From Streptomyces fulvorobeus (lineage in GTDB: Bacteria > Actinomycetota > Actinomycetes > Streptomycetales > Streptomycetaceae): a stretch of 64,000 bases of DNA. Positions 54,075 to 61,965 of the stretch are shown here, in pieces. Position 1 is the stretch's first letter; every line of letters starts with the position of its first letter. The notes under the pieces were generated by a model. It was not told the DNA's origin, searched no databases, and worked only from the letters and a program-made list of their open reading frames with translations. The DNA lies in assembly GCF_013167895.1 (NCBI RefSeq), contig NZ_BLWC01000001.1:1612001-1676000 (forward strand). Reading direction: 5' to 3'. The translations under genes were made by a program, and so were the position numbers.

Positions 54075-54823
54075 ATGCGCATCGGAGAGATCGCCGCGCT
54101 CGTCGGAGTCACCTCCCGGGCCGTCCGGCACTACCACCACATCGGCCTGCTGCCCGAGCCCGGACGGCGGGGAAACGGCTACCGGAGTTACAGCGTGCGC
54201 GATGCCGTGCTCCTGGCGCGCGTCCGGCACCTCACCGAGCTGGGACTCGGCCTCGACGAGGTGCGTGATGTCCTCGCCGATGAGGCGGGGCGCGACCTGG
54301 CCGAGGTGCTGGGGAGCTGGACGCCGATCTGGCCCGGCAGGAGCAGGAGATCCGGGACCGGCGCGGACGGCTGGCCGAGTTGCTGGAGCGGCCGGTCGGT
54401 GCCGGGGAGCCCGTCTCACCCGGGCTCGCGGCCCTGCTCGGGACCTCGTCCGCCCCGCACTCACCGGCCGCCGCCAAGGACCGTGAGCATCTGGCGCTGC
54501 TCGGCACCACCGCGATGGGCAGCGAGGGATTCGCGGCGCTGCAGGCGCTGGCCGACGATCCTGCCGTACTCGCACTGTACGAACGGCTGGACGCGCTGGC
54601 CTCCGCCCCGGCGGACGATCCCCGGATCGCTCCGCTCGCCGCCGATCTGGTCGCCGCGGTGCCCGGCGCCGTGCTGGAGGCGATCCCGGACAGCGGCCCT
54701 GTCGTGACGGGCTTCGGGGAGGCACTGCTTGCCGACTACCCGCCCGCGCAGGCCGAAGTCGTACGCCTGGTGATGACCGGCATGACCGGCGTGACCGGCG
54801 GGGTGAACAGGAGGAGGCGATGA
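54075..54823 (+). CDS. MerR-family transcriptional regulator, frameshifted
   Basis: About 249 aa after correction. N-terminal winged helix: MRIGEIAALVGVTSRAVRHYHHIGLLPEPGRRGNGYRSYSVRDAVLLARVRHLTELGLGLDEVRDVLADE, full MerR signature. The reading frame is lost after DLAEVLG; one additional G in GGGG at 54311-54314 gives LAEVLGELDADLARQEQEIRDRRGRLAELLE, the expected dimerisation coiled coil, and joins a C-terminal domain ending VVRLVMTGMTGVTGGVNRRRR. The stop overlaps the next gene's ATG in ATGA, supporting the corrected frame. Effector unknown. Confidence 0.85.
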
Positions 54824-55677
54824 GTGTGCGGGTCGCGCGCTTGGCGGCGTGGGTGGTGCTGCCCGTGGAACTGGTCCTCGTCGTGTGCCTGGTGGCCGGG
54901 GTACGGATACCGGCCGCGGTCCTGCTCGGGGCCGAGCTGCTGGTGCTCGCCGCCCTCGCCCTGGAGGGCTGGGCGCTCCGGCGGCTCTACGCGGCCGGCC
55001 GCCGGACAGGGCTGGGCCGCCGCGAGGCGCTGAGGGCCGGGGTGCGCGCCTTGGTGCCCGTACCGGTCCGGAGGCTCCTCGTGCATGAGACCCGGGCCTT
55101 GTACAGCCTCGCCCTGTGGGTCCTGCGCCGCCGCCATGCCGTACCGGACGGGGCTCTGGCCGTCCCGTACACGGAGCCGCAGACCGCGCTGATGTACGGC
55201 CTGGTCCTCGTGTCCGTCATCGAGACGGTGGCACTCGCCGTGGTGATCCCCTGGCCTGTCGTCCACGCGGTGCTGCTCGTCGTCGACGTGTACGGCGTGA
55301 TCCTTGTCCTCGCCCTGCACGCGGCCTGTGTGACCAGGCCGCACGTGATCGGTGCGGACGGCTCACTCCGCGTCCGCTACGGCGGCCTCTTCGATCTCGC
55401 CGTCCCCGCCACGGCGGTGGCCTCCGCCCGGGTCGACCGGCGCTTCCCGGAGGGCGGGCTGATCCGGCTGAGCCCGGACGGGGTGCTCGACCTCGCGGTG
55501 GGCAGCCAGACGACCGTGACCGTGGAGCTGACCGCGCCGCTCGGGTTCGTCCGTCCGCTGGGGAAGCCCGGCCTGGCCCGTACGGTCCGCTTCCACGCCG
55601 ACGACCCGCGAGCCGCGGTCGCCGCCCTCACGCGGGCGCGAACGGCACCTTCGCCCAACCCGGCTCCGCCCGCATGA
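54820..55677 (+). CDS. Integral membrane protein coupled to the MerR regulator
   Basis: 285 aa. Two N-terminal helices (AAWVVLPVELVLVVCLVAGV, AVLLGAELLVLAALALEGWAL) and two central ones (TALMYGLVLVSVIETVALAVVI, VVHAVLLVVDVYGVILVLAL), then a soluble beta-rich tail from about 165 (RPHVIGADGSLRVRYGGLFDLAVPATAV... VTVELTAPLGFVRPLGKPGLARTVRFHADDP) resembling a PH-like domain. Same layout occurs in other MerR-linked membrane proteins; function unknown. The regulator probably controls its own operon including this gene. Confidence 0.8.
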   Translation: MSVRVARLAAWVVLPVELVLVVCLVAGVRIPAAVLLGAELLVLAALALEGWALRRLYAAGRRTGLGRREALRAGVRALVPVPVRRLLVHETRALYSLALWVLRRRHAVPDGALAVPYTEPQTALMYGLVLVSVIETVALAVVIPWPVVHAVLLVVDVYGVILVLALHAACVTRPHVIGADGSLRVRYGGLFDLAVPATAVASARVDRRFPEGGLIRLSPDGVLDLAVGSQTTVTVELTAPLGFVRPLGKPGLARTVRFHADDPRAAVAALTRARTAPSPNPAPPA

Positions 55678-55886
55678 ACCGCACCCGCAGCCGCTTCCCC
55701 GGCGGCCCGGCGGTGGCCACCTCGACTTGGGGCGACGATCGCGGGTTCTCGCTGTGCGCGCGGTCCAGCACGCCGGGACCGGCCGGCGGGTCGGTGCGGC
55801 CCGTGCCTTCGGGGGTGGGGACGAGCGTGATACGCGGGTGGGGCCGGGCAGGAGGGCCCGGTCAGCGGGACGGCCGGGCGACCTCC

Positions 55887-55911
55887 GGGGCCCGTACCCT
55901 TGCAGGGCCCC
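55887..55911. promoter_or_regulatory. Hairpin-forming repeat before yaaA
   Basis: GGGGCCC and GGGCCCC arms enclose GTACCCTTGCA, with TACCCT a possible -10 element, about 25 bp before the yaaA ribosome site. Could be promoter architecture or a weak attenuator. Confidence 0.3.
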
Positions 55912-55934
55912 CACCTGCGTATGAAGGAGTCACC

Positions 55935-56735
55935 GTGCTCGTGCTGCTGCCGCCCTCCGAAGGAAAGGCCGCCTCGGGGCGTGGTGCTCCCCTGAAGGCG
56001 GAGGGCCTTTCCCTGCCGGGTCTGGCCGCCGCGCGCGAGGCGGTCCTGGACGAGCTCGTCGAGTTGTGTCTCGCGGACGAGGAGAAGGCCCAGCACGTGC
56101 TCGGGCTGAGTGAGGGGCTGCGCGGCGAGATCGCCAAGAACGCCGGGCTGCGCACGGCCGGGACGCGTCCGGCCGGGGAGATCTACACCGGGGTGCTCTA
56201 CGACGCGCTCGGCCTGGCCTCCCTGGACACGGCCGCGCGCAGGCAGGCCGGCACGTCGCTGCTGGTCTTCTCCGGGCTCTGGGGCGCGGTGCGGATCGGC
56301 GACCGGATTCCTTCGTACCGCTGCTCGATGGGTGTGAGGCTGCCGGGTCTCGGCGGGCTCGGTGCGTACTGGCGTGCTCCCATGGCGGAGGTCATGCCGG
56401 AAGCCGCAGGGGGCGGAGTCGTGCTGGATCTGCGGTCCTCCGCCTATACCGCCGCGTGGAAGCCGAAGGGCGCGGTCGCCGGGCGGACTGCGAGCGTGCG
56501 GGTGCTTCAGTCGCAGATGGTCGACGGGGTCGAGAAGCGGTCCGTGGTCAGCCACTTCAACAAGGCGACCAAGGGCCGGATGGTGCGCGAGCTGCTCACG
56601 GCCGGGGCCCGGCCCAAGGACCCCGCAGAGCTGGTGGACGTACTGCGGCAGCTCGGTTTCGTGGTGGAGGCACAGGCCCCGGAGCGGGCCGGGCTGGCGT
56701 GGGCGCTCGATGTGGTGGTGACGGAGATCCACTAG
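55935..56735 (+). CDS. yaaA: YaaA-family peroxide stress protein
   Basis: 266 aa of the YaaA/DUF328 (UPF0246) family: VLVLLPPSEGKAASGRGAPL at the N-terminus, LYTGVLYDAL-like EIYTGVLYDALGL, LLVFSGLWGAVRIGDRIPSYRCSMGVRLPGLG, VLDLRSSAYTAAW, and SVVSHFNKATKGRMVRELL with the helix-hairpin-helix-like C-terminus. E. coli YaaA limits iron-driven oxidative damage and binds DNA. GTG start with AAGGAG 7 nt upstream. Followed after 60 bp by the aldolase gene, with inverted repeats between. Confidence 0.9.
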   Translation: MLVLLPPSEGKAASGRGAPLKAEGLSLPGLAAAREAVLDELVELCLADEEKAQHVLGLSEGLRGEIAKNAGLRTAGTRPAGEIYTGVLYDALGLASLDTAARRQAGTSLLVFSGLWGAVRIGDRIPSYRCSMGVRLPGLGGLGAYWRAPMAEVMPEAAGGGVVLDLRSSAYTAAWKPKGAVAGRTASVRVLQSQMVDGVEKRSVVSHFNKATKGRMVRELLTAGARPKDPAELVDVLRQLGFVVEAQAPERAGLAWALDVVVTEIH

Positions 56736-56736
56736 C

Positions 56737-56765
56737 GCGTTGCACAATACGCAACGCTCGTTGCG
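56737..56765. promoter_or_regulatory. Nested inverted repeats upstream of the KDPG aldolase
   Basis: GCGTTGC-7 bp-GCAACGC (56737-56757) overlaps CGCAACG-CT-CGTTGCG (56750-56765); the GCAACG arm is shared. The pattern resembles IclR- or GntR-type operators, and this one lies 30-60 bp before the aldolase ATG. No regulator gene is adjacent. Confidence 0.6.
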
Positions 56766-56795
56766 TGGAGTGTGTCGGCGGGGCAGGATGAGGCC

Positions 56796-57434
56796 ATGAC
56801 CTCACCTGCTTCCGCCGTGCCCTCCGTCCTGGACCTCGCACCCGTCGTCCCCGTCGTCGTCCTGGCGGACGCCGCCGACGCGGTGCCGCTGGCCAGGGCC
56901 CTGGTGGCCGGCGGGCTCCCGGCGATCGAGGTGACGCTGCGGACGGCCGCCGCCCTCGACGCCATCGGGGCGATCGCCGCCGAGGTCCCGGACGCGGTGG
57001 TGGGCGCGGGGACGGTGATCTCCGCACGGAACGTCGCCGACACCGTGGCCGCCGGGGCCCGTTTCCTGGTGAGCCCCGGCTGGACGGACACCCTGCTCGA
57101 CGCGATGAAGGCGTCGGAGGTGCCGTTCCTGCCGGGCGTCTCCACGGCCTCCGAGGTGGTCGCGCTGCTGGAGCGCGGGGTCACGGAGATGAAGTTCTTC
57201 CCGGCCGAGGCGGCGGGCGGCACCGCCTATCTCCAAGCGCTCTCCGCACCGCTCCCCCAGGCCAGGTTCTGCCCCACGGGCGGTATCTCGGTCGCTTCGG
57301 CGCCGTCGTACCTCGCTCTGCCGAACGTGGGCTGCGTGGGCGGCAGCTGGATGGTGCCGGGCGACGCCGTGGCGGCGAGGGACTGGGCCCGGGTGGAGCG
57401 CCTGGCGCGCGAGGCGTCCGCGCTGCGCGGCTGA
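56796..57434 (+). CDS. eda: KHG/KDPG aldolase (2-dehydro-3-deoxy-phosphogluconate aldolase)
   Basis: 212 aa, (beta/alpha)8 class I aldolase that splits KDPG to pyruvate and glyceraldehyde-3-phosphate or interconverts 4-hydroxy-2-oxoglutarate. Visible: PVVPVVVLADAADAVPLARALVAGGLPAIEVTLRTAAAL, AVVGAGTVISARNVADTVAAGARFLVSPGW, EMKFFPAEAAGG with the Schiff-base Lys in MKFFPA, and RFCPTGGISVA. ATG with GATGAGG upstream. In Streptomyces this serves Entner-Doudoroff-like or uronate breakdown; no edd partner is visible. Confidence 0.92.
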   Translation: MTSPASAVPSVLDLAPVVPVVVLADAADAVPLARALVAGGLPAIEVTLRTAAALDAIGAIAAEVPDAVVGAGTVISARNVADTVAAGARFLVSPGWTDTLLDAMKASEVPFLPGVSTASEVVALLERGVTEMKFFPAEAAGGTAYLQALSAPLPQARFCPTGGISVASAPSYLALPNVGCVGGSWMVPGDAVAARDWARVERLAREASALRG

Positions 57435-57449
57435 GACCGGTCCTGCCGC

Positions 57450-58712
57450 CTACCGCTGCAGGTGCGAGGTGTCGTTCAGCAGCCGTACGGAAGCGTTGCC
57501 GTCGGCGTAGTAGGCCACGGTCGAGACGGACGCCGCCGAGAGTTCCATCCGGAACATGGACTGCGGCGGGGCGCCCAGCGCCAGCCTGACCAGGGTCTTG
57601 ATCGGGGTGACGTGGGTGACCACGAGCACGGTACGGCCCTGGTGGCGGGCGATGAGGCGGTCCCGGGCGGCCGAGACGCGGTCGGCGACCTCGGCGAAGC
57701 TCTCGCCGCCACCCGTGGGGGCCACGTCCGGTGACGCCAGCCAGGCGCTCAGGTCGGAGCCGTACCGCTCGCGCACCTCGCCGAACGTCAGCCCCTCCCA
57801 GACGCCGAAGTCCGTCTCGCGCAGGCCGTGGTCGACACTCACGTCCAGGCCCAGGCGCCCGGCCACGGCGGCGGCCGTCTCACGGCAGCGGCGCAGGGGT
57901 GAGCTGACGATCTCCTGGATGGTCCCCCGGTCGGCGAAGGCCCGTGCGGCGTCGTCGGCCTGGCCCCGGCCCACGGCCGAGAGTTTCGGGTCGGTGCCGC
58001 CGCTGCCGGAGAAACGCTTCTCGGGGGTGAGGACGGTCTCGCCGTGCCGCAGCAGCACGAAGGTGGCGGGCGGGCCCAGGTCGGGTGCCACCCCCCAGCC
58101 GGTCTGCGGGGTGGTGGCGGGGGCGGTCCGCGCCGCCGTCGTACGGGAGGCCATGGCCGCGCGGGCCTTCGCCGCACCGGCCACGGCGTCGCCCGGCGGG
58201 CCCGTGACGGGCGGGAGTGCCTGCGGGAAGGCGGAGGGCGCGGCGTCGAGGGCCGCCGTCGAGGACGACGGCTCCCACCGCTCGCCGCGCTTGCCCGCGT
58301 CCATCGCCTCGTTGGCGAGCCGGTCCGCGTGCTTGTTCTCGGCGCGCGGAATCCACTCGTAGGTGACGGCGTCCGGGGGAAGGACCCGGGCGGCCTCGGC
58401 CGCCAGGGGCTTCATGCCGGGGTGCTTGATCTTCCAGCGGCCCGACATCTGCTCGACCACCAGCTTGGAGTCCATCCGGACGTGCACCCGCAGGGCGTCG
58501 TCCGCGGGGAACAGCGCCTTCGCGGCCTTGAGACCGGCGATGAGGCCCTTGTACTCGGCCACGTTGTTCGTCGCGACGCCGATGTACTCGGCGGTCTCGG
58601 CGAGCGGTTCGCCCGTCTCCGGATCGATGACGACGGCGCCGTAACCGGCGGGCCCCGGGTTGCCCCGGGAGCCGCCGTCGGCCTCGACGACCAGCTGGTG
58701 GGAAGCCGTCAT
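57450..58712 (-). CDS. RNase H/acid phosphatase (CobC-like) fusion
   Basis: 420 aa bifunctional protein. Residues 1-145: RNase H1 fold, VVEADGGSRGNPGPAGYGAVVID with catalytic Asp12, NNVAEYKGLIAGL and RMDSKLVVEQ; residues 205-420: histidine phosphatase with FVLLRHGETVLTPEKRFSGSGGTD and VLVVTHVTPIKTLVRL. A Pro/Ala-rich linker separates them. Same architecture as mycobacterial Rv2228c, reported to cut RNA-DNA hybrids and dephosphorylate alpha-ribazole phosphate. Start ATG overlaps the stop of the upstream zinc-ribbon gene (TAATG). Confidence 0.92.
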   Translation of the reverse strand: MTASHQLVVEADGGSRGNPGPAGYGAVVIDPETGEPLAETAEYIGVATNNVAEYKGLIAGLKAAKALFPADDALRVHVRMDSKLVVEQMSGRWKIKHPGMKPLAAEAARVLPPDAVTYEWIPRAENKHADRLANEAMDAGKRGERWEPSSSTAALDAAPSAFPQALPPVTGPPGDAVAGAAKARAAMASRTTAARTAPATTPQTGWGVAPDLGPPATFVLLRHGETVLTPEKRFSGSGGTDPKLSAVGRGQADDAARAFADRGTIQEIVSSPLRRCRETAAAVAGRLGLDVSVDHGLRETDFGVWEGLTFGEVRERYGSDLSAWLASPDVAPTGGGESFAEVADRVSAARDRLIARHQGRTVLVVTHVTPIKTLVRLALGAPPQSMFRMELSAASVSTVAYYADGNASVRLLNDTSHLQR

Positions 58713-59455
58713 TACAGGCCCGACTCCGAGGTGCGGATCAGGATGCGGTGACAGTTCTCGCAGCGCAGCACGGTGTCCGGGGACGCCGCCTTCACGTCGT
58801 TGACCTCGGTGATGTTCAGCTCCAGCCGGCAGCCCTCGCAGCGTCGCTGGTAGAGGCGGGCCGCGCCGACTCCGCCCTGCTGGGCACGCAGCTTGTCGTA
58901 GAGCTTGAGGAGGTCGGCGGGCACGGCGGCCGCGACGACCTCGCGGTCCTTGGTGAGGGTCGCCGCCTCGGCGTCCAGCTCACTGATCGCCGCGTCGCGG
59001 CGGGCGAGGGCGTCGTCGAGCTTGGCCTGGACCGCGGAGACCCGCGCGGTCAGCTCGGTGACCCGCTCCTGGGCGCCTTCGCGGCGCTCCATGATCTCCA
59101 GGACGACGTCCTCGAGGTCGCCCTGGCGCTTGGCCAGCGAGACGATCTCGCGCTGGAGGCTCTCCAGGTCCTTGGGCGAGGAGACCGTGCCGGAGTCGAG
59201 CCGCTGCTGGTCGCGGACGGCGCGCTGGCGCACCTGGTCGACGTCCTGCTCAGCCTTGGCCTGCTCGCGGGTGGTGTCGCTCTCCTCGGTCTGGGAGGCG
59301 ACGAGCAGGTCACGCAGCTGGGCGAGGTCGTTGTTGAGCGCGTCGATCTCGGCGTGCTCGGGCAGCGACCTGGCCTTGTGGGACGCCTGCGACAGACGTA
59401 CGTCGAGGGCCTGGACTTCGAGGAGTCGGATCTGGTCGGCGTGCGCGGCGTTCAG
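58712..59455 (-). CDS. Coiled-coil zinc-ribbon protein (CT398-like), probable CTG start
   Basis: About 247 aa. Long coiled coil (QIRLLEVQALDVRLSQASHKARSLPEHAEIDALN... to residue 175) followed by a C-terminal C4 zinc ribbon, RRCEGCRLELNITEVNDVKAASPDTVLRCENCHRILIRTSESGL. Family typical of actinobacteria next to Nif3 and RNase H genes, function unknown. The expected first residues NAAHADQIRL are preceded by CTG that overlaps the Nif3 stop (CTGA), where other Streptomyces have GTG as I remember; no ATG/GTG/TTG sits at the right place. It is therefore called with a CTG start. Confidence 0.82.
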   Translation of the reverse strand: MNAAHADQIRLLEVQALDVRLSQASHKARSLPEHAEIDALNNDLAQLRDLLVASQTEESDTTREQAKAEQDVDQVRQRAVRDQQRLDSGTVSSPKDLESLQREIVSLAKRQGDLEDVVLEIMERREGAQERVTELTARVSAVQAKLDDALARRDAAISELDAEAATLTKDREVVAAAVPADLLKLYDKLRAQQGGVGAARLYQRRCEGCRLELNITEVNDVKAASPDTVLRCENCHRILIRTSESGL

Positions 59456-60288
59456 TTGGGGGCTCCAGAAGAGTGGTGGGTGGTCCAGGGGTCGGTGACC
59501 TGGGTCGAGACGTGGACCCGCAGGTCCCATCCGTGGCGGTCGGAAATCGCGTCGAGCTGTGCGGCGGCCTGCTCGCACCAGGGCCATTCGGTGGCCCAGT
59601 GCGCGGCGTCGACCAGACCGAGCGGCGAGTGCTGGACGGCCTCGGAGGCCGGGTGGTGGCGCAGGTCCGCGGTGAGGTAGGCGTCGGCGCCCGCGGCGCG
59701 CACGGCGTCGAAGAGGCTGTCGCCGGAGCCGCCGCTCACGGCGACGGTACGCACGAGCGCGTCCGGGTCGCCCGCGAGCCGGATGCCCTGCGCGGTGGCG
59801 GGGAGCCGGGCGGCGGCCCTGGCGGCGAACTCGCCCAGGGTCTCGGGGTGGTCCAGTTCGCAGATCCGGCCGAGGCCGCGGTGTCCCCTGGGGTCGGCCG
59901 GGTCCGGTACGAGCGGTCCGGTGACGCGCAGGCCGAGGGCGCCCGCGAGGGCGTCCGAGACGCCGGGGTCGGCGGTGTCGGCGTTGGTGTGCGCGACGTG
60001 CAGGGCGACGCCGTGCCGGATGAGACCGTGCACGACCCGGCCCTTGAAGGTGGTGGCCGCGACCGTGGTCGTACCGCGCAGGTAGAGCGGGTGGTGGGTG
60101 ACGATCAGCTGGGCGCCGAGGGTGAGGGCCTCGTCGGCGACGGCCTGGACGGGGTCCACCGCGAACAGCACCCGGTCGACCTGGGCGTCCGGGTCACCGC
60201 AGACGGTGCCGACCGCGTCCCATCCTTCGGCCCGCTCGGGGGGCCAGAGGGCGTCGAGCTCGGCGATGACTTCAGACAGACGGGGCAC
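59452..60288 (-). CDS. Nif3-like dinuclear metal protein
   Basis: 278 aa of the NIF3/DUF34 family. Conserved: LWPPERAEGWDAVGTVCGDPDAQVDRVLFAVDP, IVTHHPLYLRG (metal ligands HH), TFKGRVVHGLIRHGVALHVAHTNAD, AVSGGSGDSLF and C-terminal DAAHWATEWPW with EHW-type ligands. Suggested to act as a GTP cyclohydrolase-like or metal-chaperone hydrolase; no settled function. GTG start, probably leaderless (TAGCCT 7 nt upstream). First of a three-gene overlapping operon with the zinc-ribbon and RNase H genes. Confidence 0.9.
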   Translation of the reverse strand: MPRLSEVIAELDALWPPERAEGWDAVGTVCGDPDAQVDRVLFAVDPVQAVADEALTLGAQLIVTHHPLYLRGTTTVAATTFKGRVVHGLIRHGVALHVAHTNADTADPGVSDALAGALGLRVTGPLVPDPADPRGHRGLGRICELDHPETLGEFAARAAARLPATAQGIRLAGDPDALVRTVAVSGGSGDSLFDAVRAAGADAYLTADLRHHPASEAVQHSPLGLVDAAHWATEWPWCEQAAAQLDAISDRHGWDLRVHVSTQVTDPWTTHHSSGAPN

Positions 60289-60295
60289 GGGGGAA

Positions 60296-60301
60296 AGGCT
60301 A
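60296..60301 (-). promoter_or_regulatory. -10 element of leaderless Nif3 operon
   Basis: TAGCCT on the minus strand, 7 nt before the GTG at 60288, with no Shine-Dalgarno sequence between. Confidence 0.6.
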
Positions 60302-60561
60302 CCTTCCGTCCGTGCCCCGCCGCCCATGGCCGCCGGGACCGGTGCGGGCGGGCCGACAACCGGTCACGAATCGTTACTGCACGGGGTCCCCGCCTAGCGC
60401 CGGTGCCGGACCGCGCCGTCCTCTTCGCCGCGTCCGCGAACTCCTCGCCCGCCTCACCTCGGAGACGCCCACCACGCCCACCACCCCCAGCACAGCAGGC
60501 CCCACACCTTCTGGTGATTACGGACACGACCACCCTTATGTGTGAAGCGCGAGGTCTGGTG

Positions 60562-60591
60562 TTGTTCGGCAGGAAGTGCGAAAACTAGCTT
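60562..60591 (+). promoter_or_regulatory. Promoter of the gene at 60615
   Basis: TTGTTC (60562-60567) and TAGCTT (60586-60591) spaced by 18 bp fit a vegetative sigma promoter; the ribosome site GGAGGTGATGA follows at 60600. The remaining 60302-60561 stretch between the divergent genes holds no recognised gene. Confidence 0.55.
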
Positions 60592-60614
60592 CGGTGGCCG
60601 GAGGTGATGAGTTC

Positions 60615-61958
60615 ATGACTGCGTGTGCCATCGAGGGGCAGACCGCCGGGACCACCGGCACGGTGGAGCCCGTGCCCGAGGAACCCGGGGAGCCGGAAGC
60701 CGTCGTCGCGGGTGACGAACCGTCCGGGGGCGGCCTCCGGGTGCCGCCGCCGTTCACGATCACCGCGGACGGCGCGTACGCGGCCCGGCTCACGGCCGCC
60801 CCGGGAGGACCCGGGGAGGGGCAGCGGGCCTGGTACCCGGAGCGCTGGACGCTGGACGGGCCCGAGCCGTACGCCGTACCGCTCCCCCTGAACCAGCCCG
60901 AGGAACCGGACTGCGATGTGGTGCCGCTCCGCGACGGCCGGGTCCTCATCCGGCGGCTGGTCGCCGGCCGCCACGCCTTCTCGCTGCTCTACCCGACCGG
61001 TCCCGGCACGGGCGAACTGCCGCTGGGCGCGCTCGAATGCCCGGCTCTGACGCTGCTCCCGCCCTCCCCGGACGGCTCCCGGGTCTTCGCCCTGGCCGCC
61101 GGTGAGCGCTCCACCGCCGTCTGGCTGGTGGCGGGTGGCACGTCCGGCCCCGAACGCGTCGCCGAGCTGCCGGGCCACTGCTCCGGCGGGGTGTGGCTCG
61201 ACCGGGCCGGCCGGCTGCTGGCGCTGGACCGGCAGCTGCCGGGGGGCGGACCGGTGAAGGCGGTCGCCGTCGACCTCGAACGGGGCGGCGAGGTGACCCC
61301 GCTGCTCCAGATCGCGCCGGAGAGCGACGACCGGCTGCTGCTGGCCGACACGGACAGCGGGCTGCTGCTCATCCGCTCCGACGCGCCGGGGCACGACCGG
61401 CTCGGCTGGGGGGTGCTCGGCAGCCTCCTGCCGGTGCGGTTCCCGGAGTGCCTGCGCCCGGCCGATGTCGCGGTGACACCGTTCGCCGTGCAGCCGGGGC
61501 AGACGCTCATGCCGGAGAGCTGTGCGGTGGCGTTGCGGATCGACGGGGCAGCGGGCAGCTGGGTGGGGGTGTGGCGTCCGGCGGGCCGGCGGCTGCACCA
61601 GCTCGCGGCGCCCGAGGGGTGGCAGGCCGGTGCCGGTTTCTGGAGCCGGGACGGCGTACTGCACCTGCCGTACGCGAATGCCGCGGCCCCGTGCGCCGTC
61701 GCGCTGCTGACCGCTCCGGCGGACGGGGACGAGGACGTCCGGGGCGCCCCCGGTCAGCCGGCTGGAAGCGGAGCGGAACCCTCCGCGGCTCACGCGCTTC
61801 CCGGGGTGTGCAAGCCGGTCCCTCTGGGGCTGGCACCTCTGCTGGGGCGCGTCATGCCTGCTCAGGCGGGTCCGGGCCGCACGGCCGCCACCGCCGCCCC
61901 TCCGGCGGGGACGGGGGTGGCGGTGGCACACCCGGCGGCGGATCGGGGCCGGCCCTGA
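60615..61958 (+). CDS. Uncharacterised Streptomyces protein, possibly propeller-like
   Basis: 447 aa soluble protein. After a Glu/Pro/Gly-rich N-terminus it alternates short strands: VPPPFTITADGAYAARLTAAPGG, DGRVLIRRLVAGRHAFSLLYPTG, DGSRVFALAAGERSTAVWLVAGG, GGVWLDRAGRLLALDRQLPGG, SDDRLLLADTDSGLLLIRSD, a pattern like a beta-propeller. No catalytic motif recognised. The last 50 residues (GRVMPAQAGPGRTAATAAPPAG) are low complexity and may lie beyond the ancestral end. ATG has a near-perfect GGAGGTGATGA ribosome site. Confidence 0.78.
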   Translation: MTACAIEGQTAGTTGTVEPVPEEPGEPEAVVAGDEPSGGGLRVPPPFTITADGAYAARLTAAPGGPGEGQRAWYPERWTLDGPEPYAVPLPLNQPEEPDCDVVPLRDGRVLIRRLVAGRHAFSLLYPTGPGTGELPLGALECPALTLLPPSPDGSRVFALAAGERSTAVWLVAGGTSGPERVAELPGHCSGGVWLDRAGRLLALDRQLPGGGPVKAVAVDLERGGEVTPLLQIAPESDDRLLLADTDSGLLLIRSDAPGHDRLGWGVLGSLLPVRFPECLRPADVAVTPFAVQPGQTLMPESCAVALRIDGAAGSWVGVWRPAGRRLHQLAAPEGWQAGAGFWSRDGVLHLPYANAAAPCAVALLTAPADGDEDVRGAPGQPAGSGAEPSAAHALPGVCKPVPLGLAPLLGRVMPAQAGPGRTAATAAPPAGTGVAVAHPAADRGRP

Positions 61959-61965
61959 CGGTACG

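Noticed and set aside
53760..54725. Minus-strand open frame crossing rnpB and the MerR gene
   Set aside because: Overlaps the 5' part of an unmistakable RNase P RNA and the coding strand of the MerR gene; no family features.
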